A DNA stretch of 64,000 bases from Wuchereria bancrofti (lineage: Eukaryota; Nematoda; Chromadorea; Rhabditida; Onchocercidae). The stretch is from contig SSBO01000012.1 of NCBI GenBank assembly GCA_005281725.1, positions 4,187,021-4,251,020 on the forward strand, written 5' to 3'. The position numbers and the translations under genes were made by a program. Below, piece after piece: positions 26,401-38,953 of the stretch. Position 1 is the stretch's first letter; the number at the start of each line of letters is the position of its first letter. The notes beneath the pieces were generated by a model, which saw only the letters and a list, made by a program, of their open reading frames with translations, was not told the origin of the DNA and did no database searches.

Positions 26401-29400
26401 GAGCCCAGAACTGAAGATTTAAATGGCAACATTATGCAATGAGTATTCTGATTGATTACTAGATATTCTGAGCTTCGGGTACAAGCATAAGGCGGTTTCT
26501 CATCAATCAGAGACTATACTGCAGAGCTTTTGACAAGTTCATATCAGCTGAACAAGCTTCTAGTGAACTAATCTGCATGCTCAAATTATAACTGAAGTGA
26601 AAAGATATGTCTAATAATACTCCCCAAGCAAAGGCAGGAATAGAATTCACTAAAAAATTAATATATTTGAAGAATTCTTGCCGCAAAATAAAGTTAAAAA
26701 ATCAAACATTACCGTCATAGCCATTAGGGAAAAAACATGAAGGTGATGAGAAACGAAAGTTAGTGAAGCACTAAATCCTTGAGATATTACTGTCTCATAC
26801 TCTCCTGGTCCTGGAAAGTCTGATTTTAAGTCGATTCGAAATTAAAATTCATATTGGTAGTCAAGAACTTTAGATTAAAGAAATTTACATGTACTTCTTG
26901 CATGAGATGTTATATGAATAAAATTAACATGAGCTGAATATAAAAACAAATGATAAATTACCAATAAAAACGACAGCCATCTCCTCGTGGTCAGCATGAA
27001 AAGGATTAACCTGATGCAGTGATAAATTTCGGACACTGTGAGAATTTGCATCACTTGCAAGGAGCTGTAAAGAAAAACTATTTTGTTAACAGCTCAAAGG
27101 TTAACAAAATGATTTAGTCCACACAGAAATGTTGAGCTATACAGTTGTAAATGATTTCCATAAAACAAAGAAGAAATCAAATCTAACAAGTAATACCATA
27201 TTGAAGAAGTAAAAACGTATGAATCAAAGGCTGACTGAAGAATATTACGGCAAACAAAAACAGATGCTAAATGAAAACTAAACTTTGGAAATTTGAATTA
27301 AACAATTATATTACGAATTACAGAATCATCATATTAGTTTCTCCCCAGCATTCCTGTTTCCATCAAGCTACATCTAATTTTTTCATTATTCACATCAATA
27401 GTTGCCCCTTGAAATGATTTGTATCTCAACATGATCCCGTTCCATAATGTAATTCGAAAATATGTAGTTTAAGAAACACATATCAGAAGTAAGGAAAAAA
27501 ATAACTACATAGATTCTGGAATTCATATCCTCATTCAATGCCTACAAAAGTTTAGCACTAATCTTCAAATAGGGAAAGAAAACAAGCAATATCGCAAAAC
27601 AAGACAAACATACTTTACAACTAAAAAACCAGTGACACTCGATCAGTAAAAAAATAATTATTGAAGAGAAGTGAAAAGTCAGTACAAGCTTTGAGAAATC
27701 AAAAAATAAATAAAAGCGAATAACTGAATGTCATCGAGAGAAGTTTGGATAAAGCAGTTAGAAACAATTCTTACTTCATCACGCATGATACTTCCAGTGT
27801 CTTCGCAAGCCTTATATTTACGATGAATTCCACATCTTGTAAAACTAGATTGCATAATTAGAAGGTGATAGAGAACTAGTAGGGCTGCTACACTGGCAAA
27901 TATTGTCCAATAATCAAGTGAAATGACACTCACTGACCACCATGCATTGCAATCCGTGTATAATATAGGGACAAAACCAACCAGACTGCAACAAATAGCA
28001 GTTAAAAATCTTTAAATCTGAAAATATATTCAATATTCAAAAATTTTGAAATGAATTGATGCTGTACTTAAGTTAATCTCTGCTATCCATTACCGCCTGA
28101 ATGATACAATTTGAAGCACTAATCACCATTTTATATCCCAAATTATGATTTGCATCCCAGTCACTTTGCTAATCCACATGAACAGGTAGAGTAACCGGAA
28201 AATAAATTACTACCCTACAAAACGGAATTTTTGTGGTCGAAGGAGTAAACTCAGTTTTAGCGAAAACATATGAAAACTATACCGAGCAAAAAATGAATGT
28301 CCAAGTATGACGGTTTGAAAGAATGGTATCTGATACATATAAAGCAACAGGAAGTGCAATGCACAATATAAGACGATTAAACGTTTAAGAATATTGAAAA
28401 CATGGCGGTGAAAAGGTTTGTACAATGCCCACCACGTTGTAATATAAAGAAATATAATGAAATAAATGGAGTTGAGAACACATGGCTGAAAAATAATCAA
28501 CAAATCATTTAATTTTTAGAAAGAATATTACAATGAATGACTTCTTTGTAATTTTGGACAGAAATTTCAGGTTTACATTTCACTTGAATTTGAATCTGGC
28601 TAGGACTCAAAATCAAAACCAAATACCAATCTTTTTATGCATTTCAGTAACCTGAAAAATGCCGGTTAAACCGAGAGCCAAAATTATTGCAACGTTTGAC
28701 AGCCTTTTCAGAAACAAAACCGATGCTTCACTGTTGCTTATTTTCGCAGATTCAGTAGTGCTGAAACAAAAAAAAAGTGTAACGTTTACTATGACTCAGG
28801 CAATATACGACACATCAAAATAGTGTGAAAGAGCAAACTAGAAATATTACCCTGAAGTTTCCCGTACTATTTGCACATTAACGATATGGCTGCTACTTCC
28901 AAAATCTTCATTTTGATGAATAAGAAAACAACAAACTGTAGTCAGAAGAGAAGCTACAAGTGCCAGTAATTCAGGAAGAACCACACGTATTGTATCGAAG
29001 CCAGAATAACGTTTGATTCTGGAAAGTTTCAAAGTGACAGTTAGAATTTATTGGACATGGAACTTCTCTATAATCACTGTTATCCTTGTCATTCAGAAAA
29101 GCACTTTTGGCTTCGCAATGCAAACTATGAGATAGATATTCATTCAGCAGTAGTTAAAACCATCACTAATATTTTTTGAAACACAAAGACACATTTTCAG
29201 CCTACATAAAAAAAAAGAAAAAAGCTACAATTTCCTGCTGACCAGCTAGTAAAACTTATATGCTTATGTAGTGGACAAGATCTGCTATTCAAACACTTTT
29301 CAATGCATTAAGTTGCTAAAATACCTTGTGAACTCATAAGAATCGAGCGTTTAGGTGTTGGTTCCTCTTCAGAACTTAAAGTAATGGAATATCAAATGAA

Positions 29401-29971
29401 GTGTAAGTCCATACAACATTGTCTAGGAACAAATGTCAACACGACACAGCTATTAAATAAAATATTTTATCTGCACATACAATATTATACTGGAGGTTTC
29501 GTTACTAATCAACTAATCGAATACATACCTAATTAATCCAATCTGTCGCAACCAAAAATTCAAAATTGACATATTGCATGTTTTGGTGTATTCATCGATA
29601 TTCGGCTGAGAAAATGATTCATAAATCTGATAGCTCAACTGAATAGCGGAAGTAAGCAGTGCCGTTAGCAAGATGGAAATGAAATAAACACGAAGTGACC
29701 GTTGAATTGGTCCAGATGACACTATGGGCCCCAAATGCGGACCAATTAAGGCGAAAATAATGTAGGTGATGGAAATAAAACATGGCCGGATCAATGCGCC
29801 TGGAAATAACATAAAAGTTGGGAAATATGCAAAATAATGAAACGACCCAACCTCACAGTTGAAAACCAAACTACATTAAAGTTACAATATAAGATTCTAA
29901 AACAAACCGGTAAGTAATGCTGTCGGAAGAACAAATCGGTATAAGACTTTTTTTAGCAAAATAAAAGCCAT
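8479..29971 (-). CDS. pezo-1: PIEZO mechanosensitive ion channel
   Basis: A single very large gene encoding a PIEZO channel, a trimeric plasma-membrane cation channel opened by membrane tension. The ATG at 29971 opens [20 protein letters not shown], like known PIEZO N-termini. Dozens of exons each carry one or two membrane helices down to about 18.7 kb. A charged coiled-coil exon at about 16.98-17.12 kb ([19 protein letters not shown]) matches the beam, and an acidic linker follows at 15.2-15.65 kb. The diagnostic C-terminal region is clear: [20 protein letters not shown] near 11.45 kb, KNFPTPRG and its anchor helix near 11.1 kb, cap-domain exons at 10.75-9.06 kb, the pore inner helix with [16 protein letters not shown] near 8.8 kb, then [10 protein letters not shown] and the terminal [18 protein letters not shown] at about 8.5 kb, with TAA at 8479. 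Introns are mostly 100-400 bp; the gap at about 21.7-23.08 kb is the longest clear one. Not every exon border was resolved. Confidence 0.92.
21700..23080 (-). other. long PIEZO intron
   Basis: Between the PIEZO exon near 21.35-21.45 kb and the next upstream exon at about 23.09-23.23 kb lie roughly 1.3 kb with no membrane-helix exon in any frame. The short open frame at 22611-22802 is A/T-driven. No RNA gene or nested gene was recognised. Confidence 0.4.
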
Positions 29972-32188
29972 ATTTAATTCTTATTGTAAATAAATCTTAT
30001 CATCATCGGAATACAGCCACCTTATCAACGCACTCTTCTTTCGCGTTCACCTGTAAACACTTCCTTTTATCACCTAAAAATGCAACGGAAAAAGCAATGA
30101 ATTGAAATATGGAGTATCATGGAATAGTGGAAAAGAAGTGATGGAGAAATCTAATGATTATTCAGTAATAAAAATGATTAGCTATCACGAAACGGGCGGA
30201 TTGGCCCAGCAAACCTAGATTCGTGTTCAAATTTTCGTAAAATATTTCGAAAAACTCTAAAACGTAAGAACTCCAACATCTGTAACTTTTAAGTACATCA
30301 CGAAAATTTAACTAAGTAAAGAAATTGGGAATTGAAGACCTTTCCTTAAGCTTAATTATATCAACTTTAGCCGGAAAAAACTAGTGCAAGCACGAAATAA
30401 CAATCACATTAATAATCTATTCTCATCGAACAAGATAAAAGAATTACGGAGTGACGAATAAGTAGAGAAAGAAAATAGATATTAAAAGTAGAAAGACCAG
30501 TCAGATTCACTGGATGATCTGCAAAACCCTTTCTTTGGATGGCGAAGATTTTCATAATTAGTCAGATTAGTCTGGACGACAGAAAGATCTAGGAAGATAT
30601 CTTTGTTACGCAAAGACTACAAATAAGCATACCATACGCCAGAAACTGTACGCATAATGTAATAAATGCGCCAGATATACATCAAATAAACTACTCTCAT
30701 AAGCTATTGATCGATAAAGCGCTATTAGCAAGCAATCGTAGTTTGCACAGATCTCCTCCATGCTTGCTACGGTAGTAAATATATAGTGTCTTCAAATTTT
30801 CGGGATGTGTGCAAGTGGAGGGAAAAGTGGGACAGTGGAAGCTGGTAGTGGTGTAAAAAAGTGAGCAAATATATTTTGTCCCACCGATGTACGCATGTGA
30901 GTCGACTTTTTAGCAAGATAGTGATCATAAGTCTCAAGGAACGCAGTTAGGCGTAGGGTACCAGTAGAAATGGCACACTCTCAAGGAACGCAGTTAGGCG
31001 TAGGGTACCAGTAGAAATGGCACACTATCTTCTTCCGTAACTGTGGTCGGACGCTGGAAAGTAGGTGAGAGCCTGTGTTGCTTCTTTCTTGCATTTTCTT
31101 AGAAAACGGTCCGAAAATCAGCATATAGCAAGAACTATAAAGTTTGAGGTAACTTGGAGGGAAGTGTAGAAATTGGACCGAACAGGATTCTATTTCATAA
31201 TGCATCTTCTGGTCAATTACATTTCCAGCTTCTCTGGTCAAGATTCAGATTTCCTTTCTGAATAAAGATTTGACCCAGGAATTCCTCTTAAAGACAATGA
31301 AAGACTGCTGAATGAGCATTTTTATATAACAAACTTCCAATAGCTTAATTTTCTGTTCGAGGGTAACGATCTATAAATGGTTTAATGAATGAAAACATGG
31401 GCTGGATGGAAAACGACACAAAATATAAACTCTCCCAATACTTGAATTAAAAAAAAAAAAACAGGTCGATATGTGGTATACTCAGTACGAGGTGGTACAA
31501 TCAAACAAAGTATAGTCTTCGAATACAACTGAAATAAAATATGTTAGTATTTCCCTGACTAACGAAATGTGACATAAACTGGATTTTGAGTGACAAATAA
31601 TAACTCGGCATGAAAAATTTGTAACTACTACAAATGAGCTTTTTGGTTCGTGAGTTTCCAAATTTCTTTTCGCAAAAATTCGTAAAAGTTTGTTAATGTA
31701 CGCAAGGAAGCGTCGCATGTGATACTACTTTCAGCAGTACCACATTTGCTGGTCATAATTACTAGCTGTACAATGCAAAGTCAATGAAAAACAAAAAACA
31801 CCAAAAAGATTTTATATGGTGCCCACATATAAACAGATAATAAAATAACTTATCAGTAACCTATTACCAGGTGGTCATAATAAGTTTCCGGTATCGCATG
31901 CCAATTCCAGATAAACCGGTGCATGTTTGCATGTTTTGTAGTAGTGTGATGAACATCAATGAGGAAAAATGTACACTACTACAAATAAACTGTTACTACA
32001 AAACGGGCGGTTACCTTATGTAAACATTATTAATAATAAATATCTCTTATATAGATACGAGAAAAAAAATCCCTATCGAAAAATTTCTGGCAACAAAAAA
32101 CATCATAAGTAAATCTTAGATTTCTTTATTTTCTAGTATTGGTAGCACATTTCTACTATACCACACAGTTCGAACTTTCGATTAAGAA
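29972..32188. promoter_or_regulatory. upstream region of PIEZO / 3' side of the R-SNARE gene
   Basis: About 2.2 kb separate the PIEZO start codon from the stop of the R-SNARE gene, both on the minus strand. No coding exon was recognised. The segment at about 30.78-31.06 kb is richer in G and C than its surroundings and contains the 47-bp tandem duplication. Promoter function is inferred only from position. Confidence 0.35.
30932..31025. repeat. perfect 47-bp tandem duplication
   Basis: Two identical 47-bp units lie head to tail at 30932-30978 and 30979-31025. Each begins TCTCAAGGAACGCAGTTAGG and ends AAATGGCACAC. They match without a mismatch, so the duplication is recent or an assembly artefact. 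The unit contains no recognisable coding or RNA structure. Confidence 0.9.
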
Positions 32189-32974
32189 CTATAATGAAGA
32201 ATGACCGAGAACGCCAGAGTTCTTCAGCATGATAAGTATGATACTAACGGCAACAACCATTAAAAAAATAGTAATGATGATAGTCCATTTTGCATTCTTC
32301 ACACACATTCGACGCTGAACGCGTCGTGCTGTCCATTGGAAGGTTTGAGACTGCAAGGAAGGAAATTTTTGAATCAGATAACTGAAGTGGTCTTAAAGGT
32401 ATGTTGATGTCACATAATACATCCATTACAATGCCCGCGAAACTTTAAAGATTACTTAGAAAATTTCCACGTACTCCTGAAATTCTTCAGCCTTCTTTAA
32501 ACTATTTGAACACTAGCTTTGTTATAATAATTCTGCACCATTCTTACAGCATTCAGTTTGGAAAGACAGTTCCTAAGCAGAACTATTTTTCATACAAATT
32601 TCTAAAAAGACATACCGACTGAGCGAGTGCTTCTGTCCTATCCTCAATATTTTCCAGTTGTTCACCTCTTTCTAGCACCCTCTGCATGTTATTGTTCATC
32701 ACCTTAAATGACCAACCTTTGAAAACAAGCAATCATTGTTGCAGGGAGTCCTTAAAAACAAATTGGGAAATATGTTGCGAACAAGTGAGCAATTGGTAAA
32801 GCTATAGAACTTGTAACTCCCTCCACATGCTTCATAATAAAATTCACAACGATTTGTTGCACATGTAGTAAAGATTGGCAAAAAATAGAATAAACTAACC
32901 TCCCTCACACTTTCAACGTGCTGTCGAATCACCGCAAGCTTGCCCCTTTCCACTCCTTCATTCCCATGATCCAT
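32189..32974 (-). CDS. R-SNARE of the synaptobrevin/VAMP family (VAMP8-like)
   Basis: A 107-residue tail-anchored R-SNARE in three exons: 32900-32974, 32616-32702 and 32189-32350, all phase 0. It would sit on vesicle or endosomal membranes and pair with Q-SNAREs in membrane fusion. Residues about 10-70 form the SNARE motif, including MQRVLERGEQLENIEDRTEA, in which the arginine of VLERGE is the ionic zero-layer residue. Basic residues (RRVQRRMCVKNAKW) then lead into one hydrophobic anchor, IIITIFLMVVVAVSIILIML, and a short lumenal tail. There is no longin domain, so it is not VAMP7- or YKT6-like. The ATG follows a TTTCAG directly, which fits a spliced-leader acceptor and supports this start. 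VAMP8-like rather than neuronal synaptobrevin is a judgement from motif character. Confidence 0.85.
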
Positions 32975-35900
32975 CTGAAATCACAAAATCATCATAGACA
33001 AACTCTCAGACCTTACACTGTCTCTTCATTAGTACAAATTATGTCAGTATTAAGATCATCCGAACTTAAAAATCGTAATTCATATAAGCTAATTATTCTA
33101 TTAAAGGAGAGCAAAATATTTGAAATTTGGCCCTCGAATTTTGATACTGTCACCACCAAATTTATTGAAGAAAATAAGCATCGGAAAAATTTTTATTTGC
33201 CGTTTGCAAAATTATACATGAACAACTCAGAATGCACAGCTCGAAGAGAAAAATAAGGACAATAGTTACAAAGTAAAACAGGAGTTGATTTATACAACAC
33301 CATCGCTACATTTATTAAGGACAACTCTTGTGATTCACATCTGTGCTTTTCACATTTCTATGGAACTACAGTGCATACCAACAACGAAGAAGTGTCATGA
33401 AATTAAATAAATTCAAAGACCGCAAGAGCAGATGTAATACAGAGAATCTGTAAAATATATATGCCTGATATGGTGGATATGAATGAGAAAGATAAGAAGC
33501 CTGAAAAATGCTAGAATAATGGGTAAGTTCCACACCGATGATGACTTGCTCTCTTTTACCTTATTTTTCTAAAGTGTGTGCTTTAAACAAACGATTCATA
33601 AAAATGCATTTCAACCATAAATGAAATGAAGCTTCTTCCATAAATAGTTTGTGCTTACGTCAAGTGGTTCCCAAGATCGGAAAGATTTAACCTTGTCAAT
33701 GGAGAGGTCTTATCTGTGGTTTACCCATCGGCCAACTAGATTCAATGTCAGATCAACCCGTTTGTGTGCAGAGCAGAAAGAACACTTTGACAGTAAACAG
33801 GTGAGCAGTGTATTACATTGGTCCGCTGAATATGACAGTTCATTAACTCACATCAAAAGTTACTAATCACTGAATCCTTCTGCACAGTGCTATGAAATTG
33901 GTGCGCCCCCTCCTACTTTTTGGATAACATGAAACAATATCAGACGTAGCAAATTTCTCACTTTTCCTAAGAACTGAAAATGACAAACGTAACTTCATCT
34001 TTTTTATACTGTCATGTTACACAATACTCAGCATCCTTTATTTGTTCTTAGTCTAAAACACTTAAACCTCTTCTAGCACTTGCCTGTACGAATGCGTGAA
34101 ATCACGGCGAACTCATCAACAGAAAACTGTAATATTGCAGTGCGTAGGAATGCGTGATGCAACATCTCTGGCAAAATTTTCTTTTGTTGTACAGCAAACA
34201 TTATGTTTCCCTAGTAATACAATCTGAAATTGCGAAATCGTCTATAACTAGTACGACAAAATAACATGAATTCCTGAAATGAAAAATCATATAAAATGCA
34301 AAATAATACGTCCGAAGCCGTACTTCCTACGAGACACTGTGGAACATACTTTTATCTATTACAATGAAAACTCAACTACTCTGGGTGAGCTAAGTGGTTT
34401 CCTTATCTAGCTATCGTGTGAAAAATAAATTCGACTTTATCTACTTAGCAAATGCTCTCAATACTCTAACGCCATCTGAATGCAACAGAGAATTGGAAAT
34501 ATCAAATAAATTTGTGGACCAGCTTCGGATATATCTGCCTAGGAATTTAAAGATCTGGATGAGTTAAATCGGAATATATGGATGATTTGTCTAGTGAAAA
34601 GAAGAAACAAATACGAAGAAAACTTACGTATCAGGTCCCCCCTTTTTTAACTGAATAACGGTTTGATAAAAGTTATAAACCCCCAAATGACTTAAATTCT
34701 GTAACAATCTAACCACATCCCTTAGTAAACTTACCTTTGACTCTTTTTCATCCCTATGGAACCACTTTATGCATATATCTGATCAATCCTCAGTCCTCAT
34801 CGATCTCTTGCATGGCCTATAATCCGTAATCATTGCTACCATTGCTACAATGATCTCCTCTTGTTTCTAAGTTTGGTTAATGATTTTTACTGGGGTCATC
34901 ACAACCAACCCATCCCCAGCATTTCACAGCTGGTTACACCTTTCACTAGACAATTATCCTAGATCCTCTGGAGGTCTGCTATATTCGACAGGTGTGAGCA
35001 GTATATCTTGCATTGTTTCGAAGGAAGAAAAGTGAGATAAATTTGTCTTCACCATTGGTCCAGTCGATCGATGCTTTTAGCAGAACGATTAAAGTAACTG
35101 AATGTTTCATTCATCTGTGCACGCCTATTATGATTACAAGCTGCCGTAAGAAAGATTCAAAAACTTCGGATGCTTAAGACTATCAGGAAATGAATTTGTT
35201 GCAAACTATTGTAAAGTACACAGAGAAGCATTTGACCGTGCTGATGTCGTAACGATTTTTATTCGCTATACACAAGTACTGATCTATATCGGTAATATAC
35301 TAATAATTTCGTAGAGTTTACAAATATGAAGTGAAGAGGAAGGAATAAGAATTAAATGAGTGCGAGAGAGTAGCCAATTTGTAGCTTGTTGATGCTAAAA
35401 AACTGTCTTAGACAAAAGGTTTAACTTCTTATACAGTGAGCATTGGCAAACAACAAATGCATGATTACACTGAGTAAAGAGCTGTCTATCAGATAACCTT
35501 TACTCTTTATATAGTAAGAGGTGAGGTGAGTCTCAACATTGTCAATTGCTCATAAGAATGATTAGCAAACCTTTACAATATTTCGATACTGCAAGCAGAT
35601 TTGGTTTAGAACAAAGGAGTAATTCTTAACAATGCACATACTCTTAACAAATGAAAAAATATAGATAGTGCAGAAATATAGATAAGGTTCTCCAGTTTGG
35701 AACTGTTGATTTTCTAATAACCACATAACAGATAACTTCAGTTTTTCCAACTGATTAAAACTTAACATTTTAAAGTATCATTTAATTCCCGATGCATAAT
35801 AAATCTGAACCCGTTCATTAAAAACTTCGGAGGCATAGAATCAGCAGACAATATCAAGAACTAACACAGAGTTTCACAAATGTCATGATATATGTTGAAG

Positions 35901-36031
35901 TCAACTGCTGGATTGGATACTATCGATTTGATATGAAATAGATTTGTTTCATGGCCATCAGTCTGACGTTGACATCAGTGGGTTTATGAAGTCAAACCAA
36001 GGTATTCTGTGATTCGAAAAGTCCATATATT
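32975..36031. other. stretch without a supported gene
   Basis: About 3 kb without a recognisable gene. One plus-strand segment at about 33.65-33.80 kb has an open frame of mixed composition ending at a good donor, AAACAG|GTGAGC, but it lacks an ATG and no neighbouring exons could be joined to it. The rest is AT-rich with short frames only. Confidence 0.4.
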
Positions 36032-36426
<395 letters not shown>

Positions 36427-36898
36427 ACTTAAATTTATGAACTTGTTTAAAGGATGAGTGGCTCACTATAACCTTTAAAATTGCTTTTAAATGGACCAAG
36501 ACATGCCTCCTGGAATTGAAATCGTATCAAATTCATTTTCTTAGGCATTCTCGGGAAGGTTTAAGAGAAAGCAATTATTTGATTGTTGTATAAAAAGATA
36601 AGAAGCATGTTTGTTGAAGCAAGTGTTTGAATTGCGAGATCGTAAAGGATAGGCTATCTCAATATTATCAAACAATTGCGGTTTTAAGTTTTTAATTTTG
36701 TAATCTCTGTTACATTTTGTCGAAATCTCTAGCTAAACGGTTAAACTGAATGCTGTTGAATGAAAAAAACATTTTCCTATTAAGCATAGTAGCATCTTTG
36801 AAATTCCAATTTGAAAATTCCTTTAGTTTTCAAATTATGTAATTTTAGGGTTGCATTTTTTTGAAAGTTGAATTGAAGTCATTTAATACGATTAATTA

Positions 36899-37371
36899 AT
36901 GCTGATTCAGAAACCAGTAGTGTCTCAATTTCTTATTAAGAGAGAAGAGGAAGAAGAGGAAAATGCAAGAAATGAATCAGCTTTTTCTCAAGTAAAATCA
37001 AATAAAATAGCTAAAAACTGTTTACAAAAGTCAACTAGTCTATTACCAAAATAGATTCCTCTTTCACAGGATACTAATTTTGAGGATCAACCAGAAATCT
37101 ACGAGATAATTCACGGAACAAGTTTAAATAAGAGAAAAAGATTGACTACTGTCAATTTCGTTCAGCATTCGAACTTTCTTCAAATCTTCCAGGTTGGTAA
37201 ATGCAACGTACGATTTTCACTCATAATTTCGAAAATTTAAAATTTGAAGAATGAAAAGGGGAACTGAAAACATCATCCCATGTATAGGTGGAGAAGTCGA
37301 AATTTATTAGAGAAATTAGATTACAGCAAGGAACAGTTAGTAATAGAGAAGTTTGGTACTTCGAGAAGTGA
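36899..37371 (+). CDS. short unidentified protein (99 aa, three exons)
   Basis: Three exons at 36899-36991, 37070-37192 and 37288-37371 total exactly 100 codons including TGA. Each junction is in phase 0 (CAA|GTAAAA ... TTTCACAG|GAT; TTCCAG|GTTGGT ... TATAG|GTGG). The product starts MLIQKPVVSQFLIKREEEEE, is rich in Glu, Asn and Lys, carries a basic patch NKRKRLTTVNFVQ in the middle, and ends REVWYFEK. There is no signal peptide or membrane segment, so it is probably soluble or nuclear. An acceptor-like TAATTTTAG lies about 50 bp before the ATG. Its family is unknown. The in-frame TAG near 37053 falls inside the inferred first intron. Further 5' exons cannot be excluded. Confidence 0.4.
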
Positions 37372-38953
37372 AGATCACTCGATTTTTAGAGGCAATTATT
37401 GTAATGAAATATCAGCAAAAGTCTACTGATATTTCATTCATTCATTCCAGAACTTTCGGAGGGAGAGAGTGGGAGTAGAAAAGGAAGGACAGTTTAACAC
37501 CTTGTGGGTATTCTCGATGGGAACTGCGATGCAACAGCAGCAGCATCTCATGATAGGAGGTGTTCGCGCATGTGGAGGCGAGGTGGCGGCGTACTGTGTA
37601 TCGTAAAGCGAGATTTCTGGAAAAGCACTGGGGAATGATTCAAAGTGATTTAGTACTGTCCCCTCCTCATTCCATGCCGAATTTATTGATTAGCTACGTG
37701 CAAATTTGCAAGGATGACTACTAGTATGTCCTGACTAAATCTACTCGAAATTTCACATATTCTATTAACTAGTTGATGGAACTTTCACTACTGAACAAGC
37801 TTTTTTTTCTCATATGAGTGTGTGTGTCTCGTAATGTGATCAGCTCCGTAGTGGATGAATTCAAGTTGCCAGGGTTTTCGTCATCTGTAGGAAGAGATTT
37901 GCTGTGAAGAAATGAGAGTTCATAAAAACATTGAAGAATGAAAAAAATTGGAGAAAACTTTAGAAAGTATTGTAGTGCGTAATCGTTATAGGTTTTGTCT
38001 TCAGTAATCTCTATTATGATAATTGTGTTTCAAATTTTTTGACTTGCATTCAATAAAATACGCATAAATGTATCACAATTCATCACCTCGTGCTTGTATT
38101 AATGACGTGGGAATTTCATTTTCTGAAATGATCAGATGAATTTTGGTTCTCTTTGAGGGAAGGATGCTTGTTTTTATAACGCTTAAGTGTCTTACCCCGC
38201 ATAACCTAGAAGTCAACCAAAAGGTCAGTACAAACGCAAAAGAACTAATAAAGATTCCCCTATTGAAAGTTTGTTGGAAATTAGGTTCATGATATTTGAA
38301 TGAACTGAGATGTTTCAAATTTTTTAAGTAGTGTTCAACAAACTACGCATGAATGATCGTAATCTGAAGAGTCTTTTGATTATGATTTCCTTCAGTTTTT
38401 TCATTTATTGTAAGGTGAAGTAAATTATGGGCAGGAAGGGAAAACGAACAAATTGGAAAAGAAAACAATGTAGGGCATCGAACTAAGCGGTACCAGGTTG
38501 GATGTGATCACTTATTTGAGAGTGATGCATCAAGCGATGAAGAGATCTCGGTCTACACAGCTCGAGCTTTAAGCTCTTCCACATGTCTCAATTCCACAGT
38601 CCTCTAGTACGTTTATTTTTATGTTGACTGAAATGAAGCTGACGACCACGCTATGGAATATCCTTTCTCTTTTACATTAGCCAGGGTATGAAAACTGTTA
38701 AATCATCTAGTGTACTGAATAAAAATGGAATCTGAGTTTCGGTTCTGGTTACTCATTATCTTTTAAATGAGGTTATGTTGCAAACCATTTACTTTACTCC
38801 ACCAATCCAGTAATTTAGCATATGGTTCGATTAATCTAGTTTGGTTCAGGAGTACAATACTAGTCCTTTGAAAGGGCATAGGATCAGTACTCAGTGTTAC
38901 TTCCCTTGGTTTCCCCTTTTTCAATGTTTTTTATTTCCATGTAACAAACCAAG
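37372..38953. other. GC-richer stretch and coding-like pieces upstream of the importin-like gene
   Basis: A segment at about 37.43-37.69 kb is clearly less AT-rich than the window, which fits a promoter. Further on, plus-strand coding-like pieces occur at about 38.43-38.59 kb (…FESDASSDEEISVYTARA…), 38.64-38.69 kb (ADDHAMEYPFSFTLAR before a GTATGA donor) and 38.85-38.90 kb (EYNTSPLKGHRIST). They may be the 5' exons of the importin-like gene that follows, but the joins are not secure and no basic importin-beta-binding domain was recognised. Confidence 0.3.
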
